DNA of 36,252 nt from Bacilli bacterium. GTDB lineage: Bacteria > Bacillota_I > Bacilli_A > RFN20 > CAG-826. Made by a program: the position numbers and the translations under genes. Of this stretch, positions 16,787-26,290 are shown piece after piece. Position 1 is the stretch's first letter, and each line of letters opens with the position of its first letter. The stretch is taken from contig JAKSUW010000009.1 in assembly GCA_024408565.1 (NCBI GenBank), positions 1 through 36,252 of the forward strand, written 5' to 3'. The notes beneath the pieces are model-generated. The model had not been told where the DNA came from and did no database searches. It worked only from the letters and a program-made list of their open reading frames with translations.

Positions 16787-16912
16787 AAAAAATCTCCTCA
16801 AATGTGGTAATGATAGTATATCATTATTTTCTTAACCCTAAATATTTTTTCTTTTTAAAGAAAATTAATAGTGAAATTAATATTCGTTAATTTTTAACTA
16901 CTTTTTAATAAT

Positions 16913-17176
16913 TTATTCTAATGTAGTTAGTTCATCTTTGATGATTGTATATAGCGAGGCAGCATTTTCCTTACCATACACCTCTTTAACTACATTAATT
17001 TTGATGATTAAAATCCGCCGACCGAGTTTTAAACGAATTTGGTCATTTGGTTTCACTTCGTAGGCGGGTTTTACCACCTTATCATTGACGCGAATGGAAC
17101 CTTCGTTAATTAAAACTTTGGCGACTCCTCTTCGCTTAACTAGCCGAGTTAATTTTAAATATTTATCTAATCGCAT
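16913..17176 (-). CDS. rqcP: S4-domain RNA-binding protein RqcP (YabO/Hsp15 family)
   Basis: An 87-residue protein beginning MRLDKYLKLTRLVKRRGVA, which is the S4 RNA-binding alpha-L fold. RqcP works with RqcH in C-terminal alanine tailing of peptides on split 50S subunits. I chose ATG 17176, which begins one base after the mfd stop and matches the family N-terminus; an ATG at 17188 would add MNGN and overlap mfd by 11 bases. Neither has a strong ribosome site, so translation may be coupled to mfd. Position directly after mfd is as in other Firmicutes. With ssrA also in the window, two ribosome-rescue routes are represented. Confidence 0.9.
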   Translation of the reverse strand: MRLDKYLKLTRLVKRRGVAKVLINEGSIRVNDKVVKPAYEVKPNDQIRLKLGRRILIIKINVVKEVYGKENAASLYTIIKDELTTLE

Positions 17177-17177
17177 A

Positions 17178-20100
17178 TTACCGTTCATTTAAGTATAGCT
17201 TATGAATATGTTGAGTGATAGCCTCAAGTGCATTTAGCCATAACCCTTCCTTCGCTAATTCCACTTTGAGTTCCTTTTTAATATAAGAAATTTTTAAGCG
17301 ATCCATATAATCGTATAAGATATCGAACAATTTAATCGCGATGCCGTTTTTGGCGCAGAAACTACTAGAAAGAACCATAATGATTTTATCGCTTGCCTCG
17401 CGAACACTTTTAAATTCTTCGGACGCAGTGATTAAATCAATCTTCCGTTTCAAGATGAGGTTATTCACTTCATAAGGAATTCGTCCATAAATATCACGCA
17501 GCTTCTTCTTAATCTTATTAACTTCGGTTAGATTACGCGCGTTTTCAATCTCTTGATAGACACCAACTTTTTCACCTTTATTCATATATTCATTGGGGAT
17601 ATAGGCATCAAGAGAAAATAAGCGAGTCGGCGCGTGATCAGTGATTAATGTTGCGTCTTCTTTATGCGCCGCTTCGTTTAATAATTTGATGTATAAATCA
17701 ATCCCAATGTTATCAATAAAGCCAGCTTGCTCGCGCCCTAACATATCACCCGCACCACGAATCATTAAATCGCGTTGCGCAATCTTATAGCCACTTCCTA
17801 ATTCTGCAAATTCTTGAATCGCGCGTAGCCGTTTACTCGCATCTTCGTTCATAACCTTGCGTTCGTTATAAAGCAAATATGCATAAGCAATGCGGTCACC
17901 CCGACCAACACGTCCTTTAATTTGGTATAACTGCGATAGACCAAATAAATCAGCGTTTTCAACAATCATTAAGTTAGCATTAGGAACATCTAAGCCGTTT
18001 TCAATAATTGAGGTCGCCACTAACAAATTAATATCGCCCGCGTAGAAATGAAGCATTACATCTTCAATCTCTTCACGGCTCATTTGTCCATGGACTACAC
18101 CAATATTGGCAAGTGGGGCCATCTGTTTTAAATGCGCTGCAGTTGTATGAATCGAATAAACATTGTTATGAACATAGAACACTTGTCCATCGCGCGATAA
18201 TTCGCGCTCAATAAGTTCTTTAATCACGCCATCGTTTTGTGGAGTGACATAAGTTTGAATGGCGGTTCGAGTATTTGGGGCGGTGTTAATTTGGCTTAAT
18301 TGGCGAACCCCCACTAACGACATTTGTAAGGTTCGAGGAATTGGGGTGGCGCTTAAGCTTAAAACATCAACATCTTGTTTGATTTCTTTAATGCGTTCTT
18401 TTTGCTCAACCCCAAAACGTTGTTCTTCATCCACCACCAATAAACCTAAGTTATTAAAGGTAATATCTTTACTTAAAAGACGATGGGTCCCAATGACTAA
18501 ATGGATTTTTCCTTCTTGAATATCTTTGATATATTGTCGTTGTTCGCGCATTGGAATAAGTCTAGAGAAGACCGCGATACGAATACCAAAACTCATGAAG
18601 CGAGCCTTCGCTAATTCGTAATGTTGACGGCAAAGGAGAGTGGTTGGGCAAAGGAGTGCGGCTTGTTTCCCAGCGTTAATACATTTAAAGATGGCGCGGA
18701 AGGCAACTTCCGTTTTTCCAAACCCAACATCACCGCATAAAAGACGATCCATCGGATAACTCTTTTCCATATCGTCACGAATTTCGCGATACGCTTGGGC
18801 TTGATCATCAGTTAATTGATGAGCAAACTCCTGGTTAAATTTTTCTTGGTATTCATCATCTTTGGGGAAGGCATACCCAACGATTTTCGCCCGGGCTTGG
18901 TATAAAGAAGTAAGGCGTTCAGTTAATTCATTAATTCGTTCACGAATCTTTTCCTTGGTCTTACTCCATGTCTTACTATTAAGACTTGATAGCTTCGGTA
19001 CAACACCTTCGCGACCGGCGTATTTTCTCACTAAACGGAATTGATTTAACGGGACATATAATTTATCGCCGCCCTGGTATTCAAGATGAAGGAAATCACG
19101 GTGAACACCATCGACTAATAAAGTTTCGACATCAATAAATTTACCAATCCCGTTATATTCATGAACAACATAATCGCCTGGCTTTAAATCTTCGTAAGAA
19201 TGAAGAATTTGCGCTTCTTTAAACCGCGCCATAAAGCGGGCGTTACTCGCCCGGTAATTAAATAGTTCCCGTGCGGTTAAGACGGCAATCTGCTCATCAC
19301 AAATTTCAAAGCCTTCGTATAAAGAAAAGATGGTAATCCCCACTTGACCTTTTGGTAAATTTAAACCATCCGTTTCTTCATAGGTGATGTGTGCATCAGT
19401 TAAAAGACTTTCAATATTTTCTTTCTGCGCTAAATTACTTAAAGCGATAATGACTTTTTGGTTAGTTTTTAAGTATGAAGTGATTGTGCTCATGACACTA
19501 TTCACACTTGTGCCTTCACTCACAATCGGACGAACATTAAAAACAATGTCACTACGATGTTCCTGATATTTTTTAGTGTGAATAACGTGTTGTTTTGGTA
19601 GTACGCGTTCAATTTTTTGGAAGAGTTCTAAATGAGTTAGACCTAATCCTTTCATCACTAGTTCATTAAGATAATCCATTGCTTCTTTATTAAGTAAATC
19701 AGCGTTAGTGCGGAATTGTTCACTAGAAGAAAAGAAGATTAAATCGGCTTTAAAATAATCAAAGAATGAATAGTGATGATTTTGCAAATAGCCGTAATAT
19801 TTATAAAGATTTTCCGCGTAAGTAAAATGCTCTAAACGTTCGATGTCTTCATGGATTTTATCCGCTAAGAGGTCTTGTTGATGAAGATGCATGTCTTCCT
19901 TAAGCCGCGCTTCTAATTTTTCTTTAATCGCACTTCGTTCTTCTTCGCTAAATAAGATGTCACTCGCGGGAATGATCGTAACTTCTTTTATCTTCGTTTC
20001 GCTTTCTTGTGTCCCAACATTAAAGAAAGCTAGTGACTCGATTTCGTTATCGAATAGCGATATCCGAATCGGTAATTCATAATTAATCGAATAGATATCA

Positions 20101-20627
20101 AGAATGTCACCTCGTTTCGCAAATTCAAGTGAACGATCAATCTTATTAACGCGAAGATAACCGCTGCGCGTTAATAAATAAATAAGATGCTCTACATCAA
20201 TCTTCTCGCCCACTTTTAATTTGATAGTTAATGATTTAAATAAATCGGGTGCAGGTAGATAACGAAGCGCACTACTAGGATGAGCAATGACAATCTTTTG
20301 ATTCGATGTAGTAATATTAGATAAGGCAAACAAACGTTGGGCTAAAAGTTCTTTACTACTCGCAAGATTCTCCGCACGGAATAATTCATCACTTGGATAT
20401 AGGATTACTTCTTCACTACTAACTAAAGAAGATAAAAGACTATGTAAGCGTTGGGCGTTATATAGATTACTTGCTAAGAGCAAGATATTCTCATGATAGG
20501 CACTAAAATAAGTCGCAAGTAATAAGGCGGTCCCTAAAGTATCATCCACGACAAAAAGCCCCGCTTTCTCTTTTAGGGGGGGTATCGCTTTACTCTTTTT
20601 TAGTAATGCTAGTAAGTTAGTTTCCGT
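17178..20627 (-). CDS. mfd: transcription-repair coupling factor Mfd, probable non-AUG start
   Basis: Removes RNA polymerase stalled at DNA damage and recruits UvrA. From ACG 20627 the protein has 1149 residues, a normal Mfd length. It shows a UvrB-like N-terminal module, the RNAP-interaction domain (GDYVVHEYNGIGKF...YVPLNQF), a helicase core with Walker A GDVGFGKT (Lys638), the DEEQ box in VVDEEQRFGVEQKE, SATPIPRT, and the GRVGRGDR motif. The first canonical start is GTG 20549, giving 1123 residues, but no good ribosome site precedes it. AGGAGG at 20639-20634 is followed six bases later by in-frame ACG. The 26 residues between (NLLALLKKSK...LFVV) look like a genuine Mfd beginning. A run of seven C residues lies at 20582-20576. 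Confidence 0.95.
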   Translation of the reverse strand, partial: TETNLLALLKKSKAIPPLKEKAGLFVVDDTLGTALLLATYFSAYHENILLLASNLYNAQRLHSLLSSLVSSEEVILYPSDELFRAENLASSKELLAQRLFALSNITTSNQKIVIAHPSSALRYLPAPDLFKSLTIKLKVGEKIDVEHLIYLLTRSGYLRVNKIDRSLEFAKRGDILDIYSINYELPIRISLFDNEIESLAFFNVGTQESETKIKEVTIIPASDILFSEEERSAIKEKLEARLKEDMHLHQQDLLADKIHEDIERLEHFTYAENLYKYYGYLQNHHYSFFDYFKADLIFFSSSEQFRTNADLLNKEAMDYLNELVMKGLGLTHLELFQKIERVLPKQHVIHTKKYQEHRSDIVFNVRPIVSEGTSVNSVMSTITSYLKTNQKVIIALSNLAQKENIESLLTDAHITYEETDGLNLPKGQVGITIFSLYEGFEICDEQIAVLTARELFNYRASNARFMARFKEAQILHSYEDLKPGDYVVHEYNGIGKFIDVETLLVDGVHRDFLHLEYQGGDKLYVPLNQFRLVRKYAGREGVVPKLSSLNSKTWSKTKEKIRERINELTERLTSLYQARAKIVGYAFPKDDEYQEKFNQEFAHQLTDDQAQAYREIRDDMEKSYPMDRLLCGDVGFGKTEVAFRAIFKCINAGKQAALLCPTTLLCRQHYELAKARFMSFGIRIAVFSRLIPMREQRQYIKDIQEGKIHLVIGTHRLLSKDITFNNLGLLVVDEEQRFGVEQKERIKEIKQDVDVLSLSATPIPRTLQMSLVGVRQLSQINTAPNTRTAIQTYVTPQNDGVIKELIERELSRDGQVFYVHNNVYSIHTTAAHLKQMAPLANIGVVHGQMSREEIEDVMLHFYAGDINLLVATSIIENGLDVPNANLMIVENADLFGLSQLYQIKGRVGRGDRIAYAYLLYNERKVMNEDASKRLRAIQEFAELGSGYKIAQRDLMIRGAGDMLGREQAGFIDNIGIDLYIKLLNEAAHKEDATLITDHAPTRLFSLDAYIPNEYMNKGEKVGVYQEIENARNLTEVNKIKKKLRDIYGRIPYEVNNLILKRKIDLITASEEFKSVREASDKIIMVLSSSFCAKNGIAIKLFDILYDYMDRLKISYIKKELKVELAKEGLWLNALEAITQHIHKLYLNER

Positions 20628-20667
20628 AAGAATCCTCCTTACTTAGCAAGTACTATAGCATAGTCTT

Positions 20668-20687
20668 AAAAAATCCGCTACGCGATA
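20668..20687 (-). terminator. probable terminator between prs and mfd
   Basis: On the minus strand ATCGC-GTA-GCGGAT, with one bulged G, is followed by six T residues, about 20 bases after the prs stop. It would end the prs transcript ahead of the mfd ribosome site; a TATAGT box just downstream (about 20657-20652) could restart transcription for mfd. Confidence 0.55.
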
Positions 20688-20707
20688 TTACTATCAAAAT
20701 CAATTAA

Positions 20708-21685
20708 TTAGTTCTTTTTACCGTGGACAGTGCGGGAGAAATCATGAAGAGTAAAGGATAAGCTTGTACCTTCGCTAATGGCTTTAATAACATCAGAAAG
20801 TAAGGTGGCCACAGATAAGACTTTGATTTTCTTGCACGCTTTCGCTTTCTCTTTTGATAATGGAATGGTATCAGTGATTACCATTTGGTCTAAGCCAGAA
20901 TTATTAATGTTATTAATCGCATTGCCTGAAAGGATACCATGGGTAATAACAGCGAAGACTTTCTTCGCCCCTAATTCTTTTAATTTATCTGCCGCATGGC
21001 ATAAGGTACCAGCGGTATCAGCAATATCATCCACAATAATGCAGTTCTTGCCACGAACATTACCAACGATAGCGACAATTTCCGAGACATTGGGTCTAGT
21101 CCGCCGCTTATCGATAATGACTAATGAGGCATTTAGTTTTTCCGCTAAACGGGATGCTCTTAACACGCCACCATGGTCAGGTGAGACGCAAGCAATTTTC
21201 TTAAGTTTCATTTTCTCAAAATAAGAAGAGAAGATGTTAATTGCACTAATATCATCCACCGGAATATCAAAGAAACCTTGAATAGCGGCGGCGTGAAGAT
21301 CCATACAAATCACCCGATCTGCACCAGCGGTCATAATTAAGTTTGCCACTAACTTAGCGGTAATGGGTTGCCGTGGTTTTGCCTTTCTTTCTTGCCGGGC
21401 ATAACCAAAGTAAGGAATAACAACGTTGACACTTTTTGCGCTTGCTCTTTTTAGCGCATCAATACAAATCAGGAGTTCCATTAAGCGCTCAGTGACTGGG
21501 CAGCAAGTTGATTGAATAATATAGACATCATCGCCCCGGAAAGTTTCATTACATTCAAAGAGAATCTCTCCGTCAGCGAAATGTGACACTTTTGTATCAA
21601 GAATTGGTACATTTAAACGACGGGAAATACTTTTCGCTAATTCCAAATTAGCGGTTAAACTAATAATCTTCACTCTTCGTTTCAT
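20708..21685 (-). CDS. prs: ribose-phosphate pyrophosphokinase (PRPP synthetase)
   Basis: Makes PRPP from ribose 5-phosphate and ATP for nucleotide, histidine and NAD synthesis. 325 residues, normal for class I. FADGEILFECNETFRGDDVYIIQST at about 36-60, the ATP-site segment YFGYARQERKAKPRQPITAK at about 95-114, DLHAAAIQGFFDIPVD at about 128-143, and the PRPP-binding loop IVDDIADTAGTL near 215-226. AAGGAGTG precedes the ATG, and TATAAT at 21716-21711 is a likely -10 box. In Bacillus prs lies close to pth and mfd, as here except for three inserted genes on the pth side. Confidence 0.97.
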   Translation of the reverse strand: MKRRVKIISLTANLELAKSISRRLNVPILDTKVSHFADGEILFECNETFRGDDVYIIQSTCCPVTERLMELLICIDALKRASAKSVNVVIPYFGYARQERKAKPRQPITAKLVANLIMTAGADRVICMDLHAAAIQGFFDIPVDDISAINIFSSYFEKMKLKKIACVSPDHGGVLRASRLAEKLNASLVIIDKRRTRPNVSEIVAIVGNVRGKNCIIVDDIADTAGTLCHAADKLKELGAKKVFAVITHGILSGNAINNINNSGLDQMVITDTIPLSKEKAKACKKIKVLSVATLLSDVIKAISEGTSLSFTLHDFSRTVHGKKN

Positions 21686-21733
21686 AGAAACACTCCTTAG
21701 CAGTAGTTTTATTATATTATTTATTCATAGAAT

Positions 21734-21765
21734 AAAAAACTGATTTTGTATGAAAGCGGTTTTTT
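21734..21765. terminator. A/T-flanked stem-loop between the S41 lipoprotein gene and prs
   Basis: AAAAAACTG (21734-21742) and CGGTTTTTT (21757-21765) pair over 9 bases with one G-U pair and a 14-base loop. On the minus strand one pair becomes a mismatch but a run of six T remains. It follows the S41 gene stop at 21770 by four bases and is its most likely terminator. Confidence 0.5.
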
Positions 21766-21769
21766 AATC

Positions 21770-23623
21770 TTATTGGGCTGTTATTTCCTCGATAATCGTT
21801 GGTATATCAAAGAATTGGCTTGGGCTCGTAAACTCATGACCTGCGTCGGGAAGTACACCGCTTTCAACTGTTTCACTGCTATTCTTCCGACATAAAGTGT
21901 AAAGACTCGACAAAACGAAATTGTTTCCTAAGGCGTCACAGTTAACACTACTCACTGCACAACAACCACCACCAGTTTGCGCCCCCATAAAATGAACATT
22001 AGTAGGATTGGGATAGTAATCTTTTATTAGACACGGCAATAAATTACCACAAGAGAAAGAGCCATTTGAGATAATGAAGTAAACATTATATTTACTACTG
22101 TCTAAATGATCCTCATCATCAATTCCGCCATTTAGGTTAACATCCGCTGTTCTTGTTAGTGTTCGCGTTGACTGATCATGACGATTGTATAAGGTCAATG
22201 TGGAAGAACCACATAACCAAGAAGTAATAAATTCACCAACATAAACCGCTCCACCACCGTTACATGATAAGTTAATTAATATGTCGTGCACTTTTTGGTC
22301 ATTGCGAATATGTTGATCGGCCCAATAAATAAGCGAAATTGTATTTTTATAATAATTCTTCTTTGTAATATCGCCAGGTACAACCGTGCCTCCGCTTTCC
22401 GCAGGATCAAAACCGTCGAAAGTAATATATGCAACATGCTTTGATGTTGTTTTATTCGCATAAATATCAAACGCTGCATCAGCAGTCATATCACCAGTCA
22501 TTTTTGTTGGATCATATTTAGTCTTCGCTCTTTCTTCCGTCAGATTAGTCAGTGTGGTAAGCGTATGTGAATATTCATCTGTGCCTTCAGGATGTTTGGA
22601 AGAAATGCCTCTATGTTCTCGATCACGCATTGCATCAGATTGAGCATAAGATGTAAACACATTAGCGGCGCGATAAAAACTATGTCCACCGTCATCTAAG
22701 AAATTAATTTTAAAATCAGTTAAAGCTTCAGCAGAAACACCAGGTTCCTTAGAACAAATTTGCTTTTTGTATTCCGCTAACACATCGTAAGCCTTACTAA
22801 AGAAATGATGTTGCTTACTACCTTCTTCATAAGTGTTAGGATTACGGCAATCACGTACACCACCCGCTAAGCCAAACTGGCAATCTAGCATCAACGCTAA
22901 AACGTTATAATTGTATTCCATAAATTCATCATCGAAAATCACCGCTTCATCGGCAATTGTTTTCATTGCGCGATAAAAGCCTTCTTTAGCACCGCTACCA
23001 GGCGTTAAATAACATCCTTTGCCATTATAAATAATACCTAAATACGGATAGGGAGCTAATGCATTCATCATAACCGCTTCTGGTAGATAGCCTTCGCCAT
23101 CAAGTAAATAACCACGCAAATTATAATCATTCAAATAAATTTTATGCTGAGAATGGGAACTACGTTCTGAAGAGGTACCTTTTGGTGGGAAAAATTGATT
23201 TCCACCCATATCGCATCCGGCCGGTATGTCCGGATTACTAGAATCACAAAAGTATTCAGTCGCATCATCGTAAGTTATAGTTTGCTTATTGTAATCCATA
23301 ACAGCAGTCGCGCCAGTAGTTGTATTAGTAAAAGTTGACCTATGCTTATTAGCATCGGTTACAACCGATATAGAAGCAATACCAGGGTCCTCTTCATATG
23401 TTGAAAAATCAAGAAATTCAGCTACAAAGCGTGACACACTTTTATAAGGAACGGAAGAACCATCAAAAAAGTTATAAGAAGTGCGTTCATCGTACGATAC
23501 TATCCCATCATCAGTTATTTCATACACCCAGGGATTAGTTACCAATCGATTATTATTACAATTCGATAACAAAGGAATGGCTATAAAAGTGAAGGCAACA
23601 CTAGCTAAAACACGCTTTTTCAT
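21770..23623 (-). CDS. lipoprotein with S41 (C-terminal processing) peptidase-like domain
   Basis: 617 residues from ATG 23623; an in-frame TTG one codon upstream is not preferred. The signal peptide ends LLSNC with Cys22; Asn just before Cys is unusual for a lipobox. The C-terminal half has S41 features: HVAYITFDGFDPAE, DILINLSCNGGGAVY (near 450) and IISNGSFSCGN, where Ser524 is the candidate nucleophile. The long N-terminal half is unrecognised and Cys-rich for a lipoprotein of this group. Family members cleave exposed protein tails or damaged proteins; here it would act outside the membrane. No ribosome site is seen: TATACT at 23636-23631 ends seven bases before ATG, so the message may be leaderless. 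Confidence 0.78.
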   Translation of the reverse strand: MKKRVLASVAFTFIAIPLLSNCNNNRLVTNPWVYEITDDGIVSYDERTSYNFFDGSSVPYKSVSRFVAEFLDFSTYEEDPGIASISVVTDANKHRSTFTNTTTGATAVMDYNKQTITYDDATEYFCDSSNPDIPAGCDMGGNQFFPPKGTSSERSSHSQHKIYLNDYNLRGYLLDGEGYLPEAVMMNALAPYPYLGIIYNGKGCYLTPGSGAKEGFYRAMKTIADEAVIFDDEFMEYNYNVLALMLDCQFGLAGGVRDCRNPNTYEEGSKQHHFFSKAYDVLAEYKKQICSKEPGVSAEALTDFKINFLDDGGHSFYRAANVFTSYAQSDAMRDREHRGISSKHPEGTDEYSHTLTTLTNLTEERAKTKYDPTKMTGDMTADAAFDIYANKTTSKHVAYITFDGFDPAESGGTVVPGDITKKNYYKNTISLIYWADQHIRNDQKVHDILINLSCNGGGAVYVGEFITSWLCGSSTLTLYNRHDQSTRTLTRTADVNLNGGIDDEDHLDSSKYNVYFIISNGSFSCGNLLPCLIKDYYPNPTNVHFMGAQTGGGCCAVSSVNCDALGNNFVLSSLYTLCRKNSSETVESGVLPDAGHEFTSPSQFFDIPTIIEEITAQ

Positions 23624-23630
23624 CAATAAA

Positions 23631-23636
23631 AGTATA
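23631..23636 (-). promoter_or_regulatory. -10 box predicting a leaderless transcript for the S41 lipoprotein gene
   Basis: TATACT on the minus strand is followed by TTTATTG and then ATG. The usual start of transcription would fall on the G just before the start codon. No convincing -35 box is visible. Confidence 0.45.
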
Positions 23637-23662
23637 ACGCATTTTAATAAATTAAAAAATAA

Positions 23663-24814
23663 TTATTTTTTATCGAGTTCCGCGAACTTCTGTTTCATCG
23701 TTGGATTATTATGAGTAAGTTTCCGAATGGTGATATCTTGCGCTTTATCGTTAGCTAAACGAAGATTCCGCTCTGAACTAATTAAACCTTCCTTCACTTT
23801 TTGGAGGTGATCAATAGTTTTATCGATTTCTTCAATCGCTTTCGCAAATTTTTCACCGGCGCGTTGATAATTTGAAGAGAATTTTTCTTGGAAATCTAAG
23901 AGGCGATCTTCAAAATTAGCGATATCAATATTTTGGTTTTTGATTTCCACTAATTGACGTTGATATTCTAAGGAGTTCTTCGCGGCATTTGCGAGTAAGG
24001 TAATCATTGCAATGAAACATTGGGGACGAATCACATACATCTTTGGATAGCGGTAAGAGACATCAGTAATTCCTGCGTTATATAATTCGCTATCGGGTTC
24101 TAGCATTGATACTAAAACAGCGTATTCACAATGTTTTTCTTTCCGGTCTTTATCAAGCTCCTTAAAGAAGTCTTCGTTTTTATGCTTAGTAGCGGTCGTA
24201 TCACTTTCGTTTTTCATTTCAAACATAATTGAAATATATTCTTGACCATCAACTGAATCACGGAAAATAAAATCACCTTTCGATCCACTAGTTTTACTCA
24301 CATCATTATCTTTTTCAAAATAAGCGTGAGGGAACGCGCTCGTACGAAGTTTGTTAAATTCATTCATGCAATGTTGTTCTAAGGTTTCACCAACTAGTTT
24401 CGTTGACATACGGGCTTTAAAATCCTTAAAGAAAGCAATTTCAGCGTCCTTCCCTTTTAATTCGTTTTGATACTGTTCTTTAATGGTTTTAATATTTAAC
24501 GCTGCTTCTTGCGATTTAAGTTTTAAATCATTGTTGAGTTTAAGAATTTCCTCATCGCGCTTTTGGGTAGCTTGTTGAACCGCCAATCGATGATCTTTTT
24601 CTTTATTCATTAGTTCGGTTGATAACTTAGCAATCTCCTCGTGTAATTCAGTTACTCGTCTCTCAAATTTTTGTTGCATGAGTAACTCCGTGTTCTTTTC
24701 AATCATCTTGCTCCGTTCAGTCACCGCTTGATTCACTGCATCTTGGAATTGTTTTAAATCTACTGCGTTTTCTTCCCAGACATGGCCACATTTGGGACAT
24801 TTAATTTTTGCCAT
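23663..24814 (-). CDS. DUF2130 family protein: zinc-ribbon start, coiled coil and nuclease-like core
   Basis: 383 residues. It starts [13 protein letters not shown], one half of a zinc-ribbon (Cys6, Cys9), followed by a long charged coiled coil at about 20-130. The DUF2130 core follows: [12 protein letters not shown] at about 142-153, KGD181FIFRD, and IMFE199MK201. The D...ExK spacing fits a PD-(D/E)xK nuclease site, which is my inference. A second helical region runs from about 280 to the end. The function of the family is not established. Start: AGGAGG nine bases upstream of ATG 24814. A possible promoter TTGGAC...TATAGG lies at about 24870-24842. Neighbours are unrelated lipoproteins. Confidence 0.85.
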   Translation of the reverse strand: MAKIKCPKCGHVWEENAVDLKQFQDAVNQAVTERSKMIEKNTELLMQQKFERRVTELHEEIAKLSTELMNKEKDHRLAVQQATQKRDEEILKLNNDLKLKSQEAALNIKTIKEQYQNELKGKDAEIAFFKDFKARMSTKLVGETLEQHCMNEFNKLRTSAFPHAYFEKDNDVSKTSGSKGDFIFRDSVDGQEYISIMFEMKNESDTTATKHKNEDFFKELDKDRKEKHCEYAVLVSMLEPDSELYNAGITDVSYRYPKMYVIRPQCFIAMITLLANAAKNSLEYQRQLVEIKNQNIDIANFEDRLLDFQEKFSSNYQRAGEKFAKAIEEIDKTIDHLQKVKEGLISSERNLRLANDKAQDITIRKLTHNNPTMKQKFAELDKK

Positions 24815-24895
24815 AATTTGTTCCTCCTAATTTCTTCACCTATATCATAAACCCATTTATGTCCAAAAAAGCGAACTTTCTTTTATTTATTTTCT

Positions 24896-24948
24896 TTGCC
24901 TGTTTTTACTTAAAGAATTTCATTAGTATAGATATTAAAAACAGGCAA
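24896..24948. repeat. perfect 13-bp inverted repeat between the DUF2130 and beta-helix genes
   Basis: TTGCCTGTTTTTA (24896-24908) and TAAAAACAGGCAA (24936-24948) are exact complements around a 27-base AT-rich loop. On the plus strand it is followed by CTTTTT; on the minus strand, the direction of both flanking genes, there is no T run. The rest of 24815-25003 contains only the DUF2130 promoter region and AT-rich sequence. Confidence 0.75.
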
Positions 24949-25003
24949 CTTTTTACAGTAACCGCTTGACAATATGCTTTAATTCAATCTTTAACGATTT
25001 TAA

Positions 25004-26161
25004 TTATTTATAGTCGTGCACTACTTCACCATCGGTAAGATACTCCGATAGTAGACCAGACGGCTTGAAGGATTCATCAATATCGGTAATCAATTCTCGA
25101 TTGCGAGCGTGAACATTATGAATTATTCCTTCATCATTACCCGTGGACGATTTGCCTTCCATAATCTTAGCAGTGGTAACGGGTTTATCCTCTTCGGCTT
25201 TTTTAACTCCCACGACAAAATTATTCACGGTTGCATTAAATTGATCATCCGCCTTTTCAATTGCGATTTGATCGCGTTTAGATCCCTGTGGATTAAACCA
25301 CCATGCAATGCAATCGGTTAAGAAAGCGTGCGAGTCGCCTAACTTGTAGGCGGTCCTAAAGTTATCGCTGTAGCAATTATTTAACTGTGTATAATTATCA
25401 ATTTCAAAGCCGACCGACTCATCGTAGTTTTCTGTTAAGCAATTACCATTATGTAGTGGATGAACATAACTTAATAGATTACTTCCACCATTCGTGTATA
25501 CCCCGTGAGTAACATGGCCAATTCGAATATTTGTGGCGGTGTTATCACTACCTTGAAGAATTAAACCATATGATTCTTTATCATCATTACAAATAATACT
25601 TATATCACGAATGTCAGCGTCACTAGAACCGCTATTAACTCCTTTCGCAATCCTTAAACCAACTTGGACGCCCTTCATCGAAACGTTTTGGACACGCGTT
25701 TCGCGCCCACCGGCGATTTCAACTCCAGCTGCTCTTCCACTGCCATCAATAATTCCGCCCGTTAATGAATAAACACTGCCGGGAGTAAGTACATCATTGT
25801 CACGGTCCAAACCACCTAATGATACCATATATAAATATTGGTCTTGCCATTCTTCCCAATCACCAGTACGCTCCACTTGATATTTATCACTCGCTTTCAA
25901 AATTGCATAATTAGATAATTGTAAATCCACCGATTTAGCGGGATTTCCTGGTGTTAAAATTTGATGATCAAGTAAATAGATACCGTCTTTAAAATATAAA
26001 GTACGGTGCGGATTATTATTGATTAATTCTTGGATTTTATCACTACAATCATGTTGGCCAGAGGTATCTACATAACTTGCAACATCAATGACATCAACAT
26101 TTTTGTTACAACCGATTAACGGCATTGCTAATGCAAAGATAATTAAATGTTTAAGTTTCAT
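25004..26161 (-). CDS. lipoprotein with right-handed beta-helix (pectate lyase 3-like)
   Basis: 385 residues, signal peptide with lipobox LIGC (Cys18). DCSDKIQELINNNPHRTLYFKDGIYLL at about 38-64 is the standard opening of pectate_lyase_3/GH28-like beta-helices, and repeated short strands ending in I, N or G follow (GGIIDGSGRAAGVEIAGG, VQNVSMKGVQVG, IRDISIICND, ATNIRIGHVTHGVYTNGG). It probably acts on or binds an extracellular polysaccharide, but no catalytic pair can be assigned with certainty. AGGAGG lies seven bases before ATG, and a TATAAT box at 26230-26225 is a likely promoter. Confidence 0.8.
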   Translation of the reverse strand: MKLKHLIIFALAMPLIGCNKNVDVIDVASYVDTSGQHDCSDKIQELINNNPHRTLYFKDGIYLLDHQILTPGNPAKSVDLQLSNYAILKASDKYQVERTGDWEEWQDQYLYMVSLGGLDRDNDVLTPGSVYSLTGGIIDGSGRAAGVEIAGGRETRVQNVSMKGVQVGLRIAKGVNSGSSDADIRDISIICNDDKESYGLILQGSDNTATNIRIGHVTHGVYTNGGSNLLSYVHPLHNGNCLTENYDESVGFEIDNYTQLNNCYSDNFRTAYKLGDSHAFLTDCIAWWFNPQGSKRDQIAIEKADDQFNATVNNFVVGVKKAEEDKPVTTAKIMEGKSSTGNDEGIIHNVHARNRELITDIDESFKPSGLLSEYLTDGEVVHDYK

Positions 26162-26290
26162 ATCTACCTCCTAAAGTGGCATCAACCTACCATAGTCATA
26201 GGCTGTACATAATCATTTTACCTTATTATAGAAACAAAAAACTACAACCTTCGTGGAGTAAATAAGCGCTTTTGCTTGATAGGTATTAGG

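Noticed and set aside
20778-21224. Plus-strand frame of 148 codons across prs
   Set aside because: The opposite strand encodes the conserved PRPP synthetase motifs throughout.
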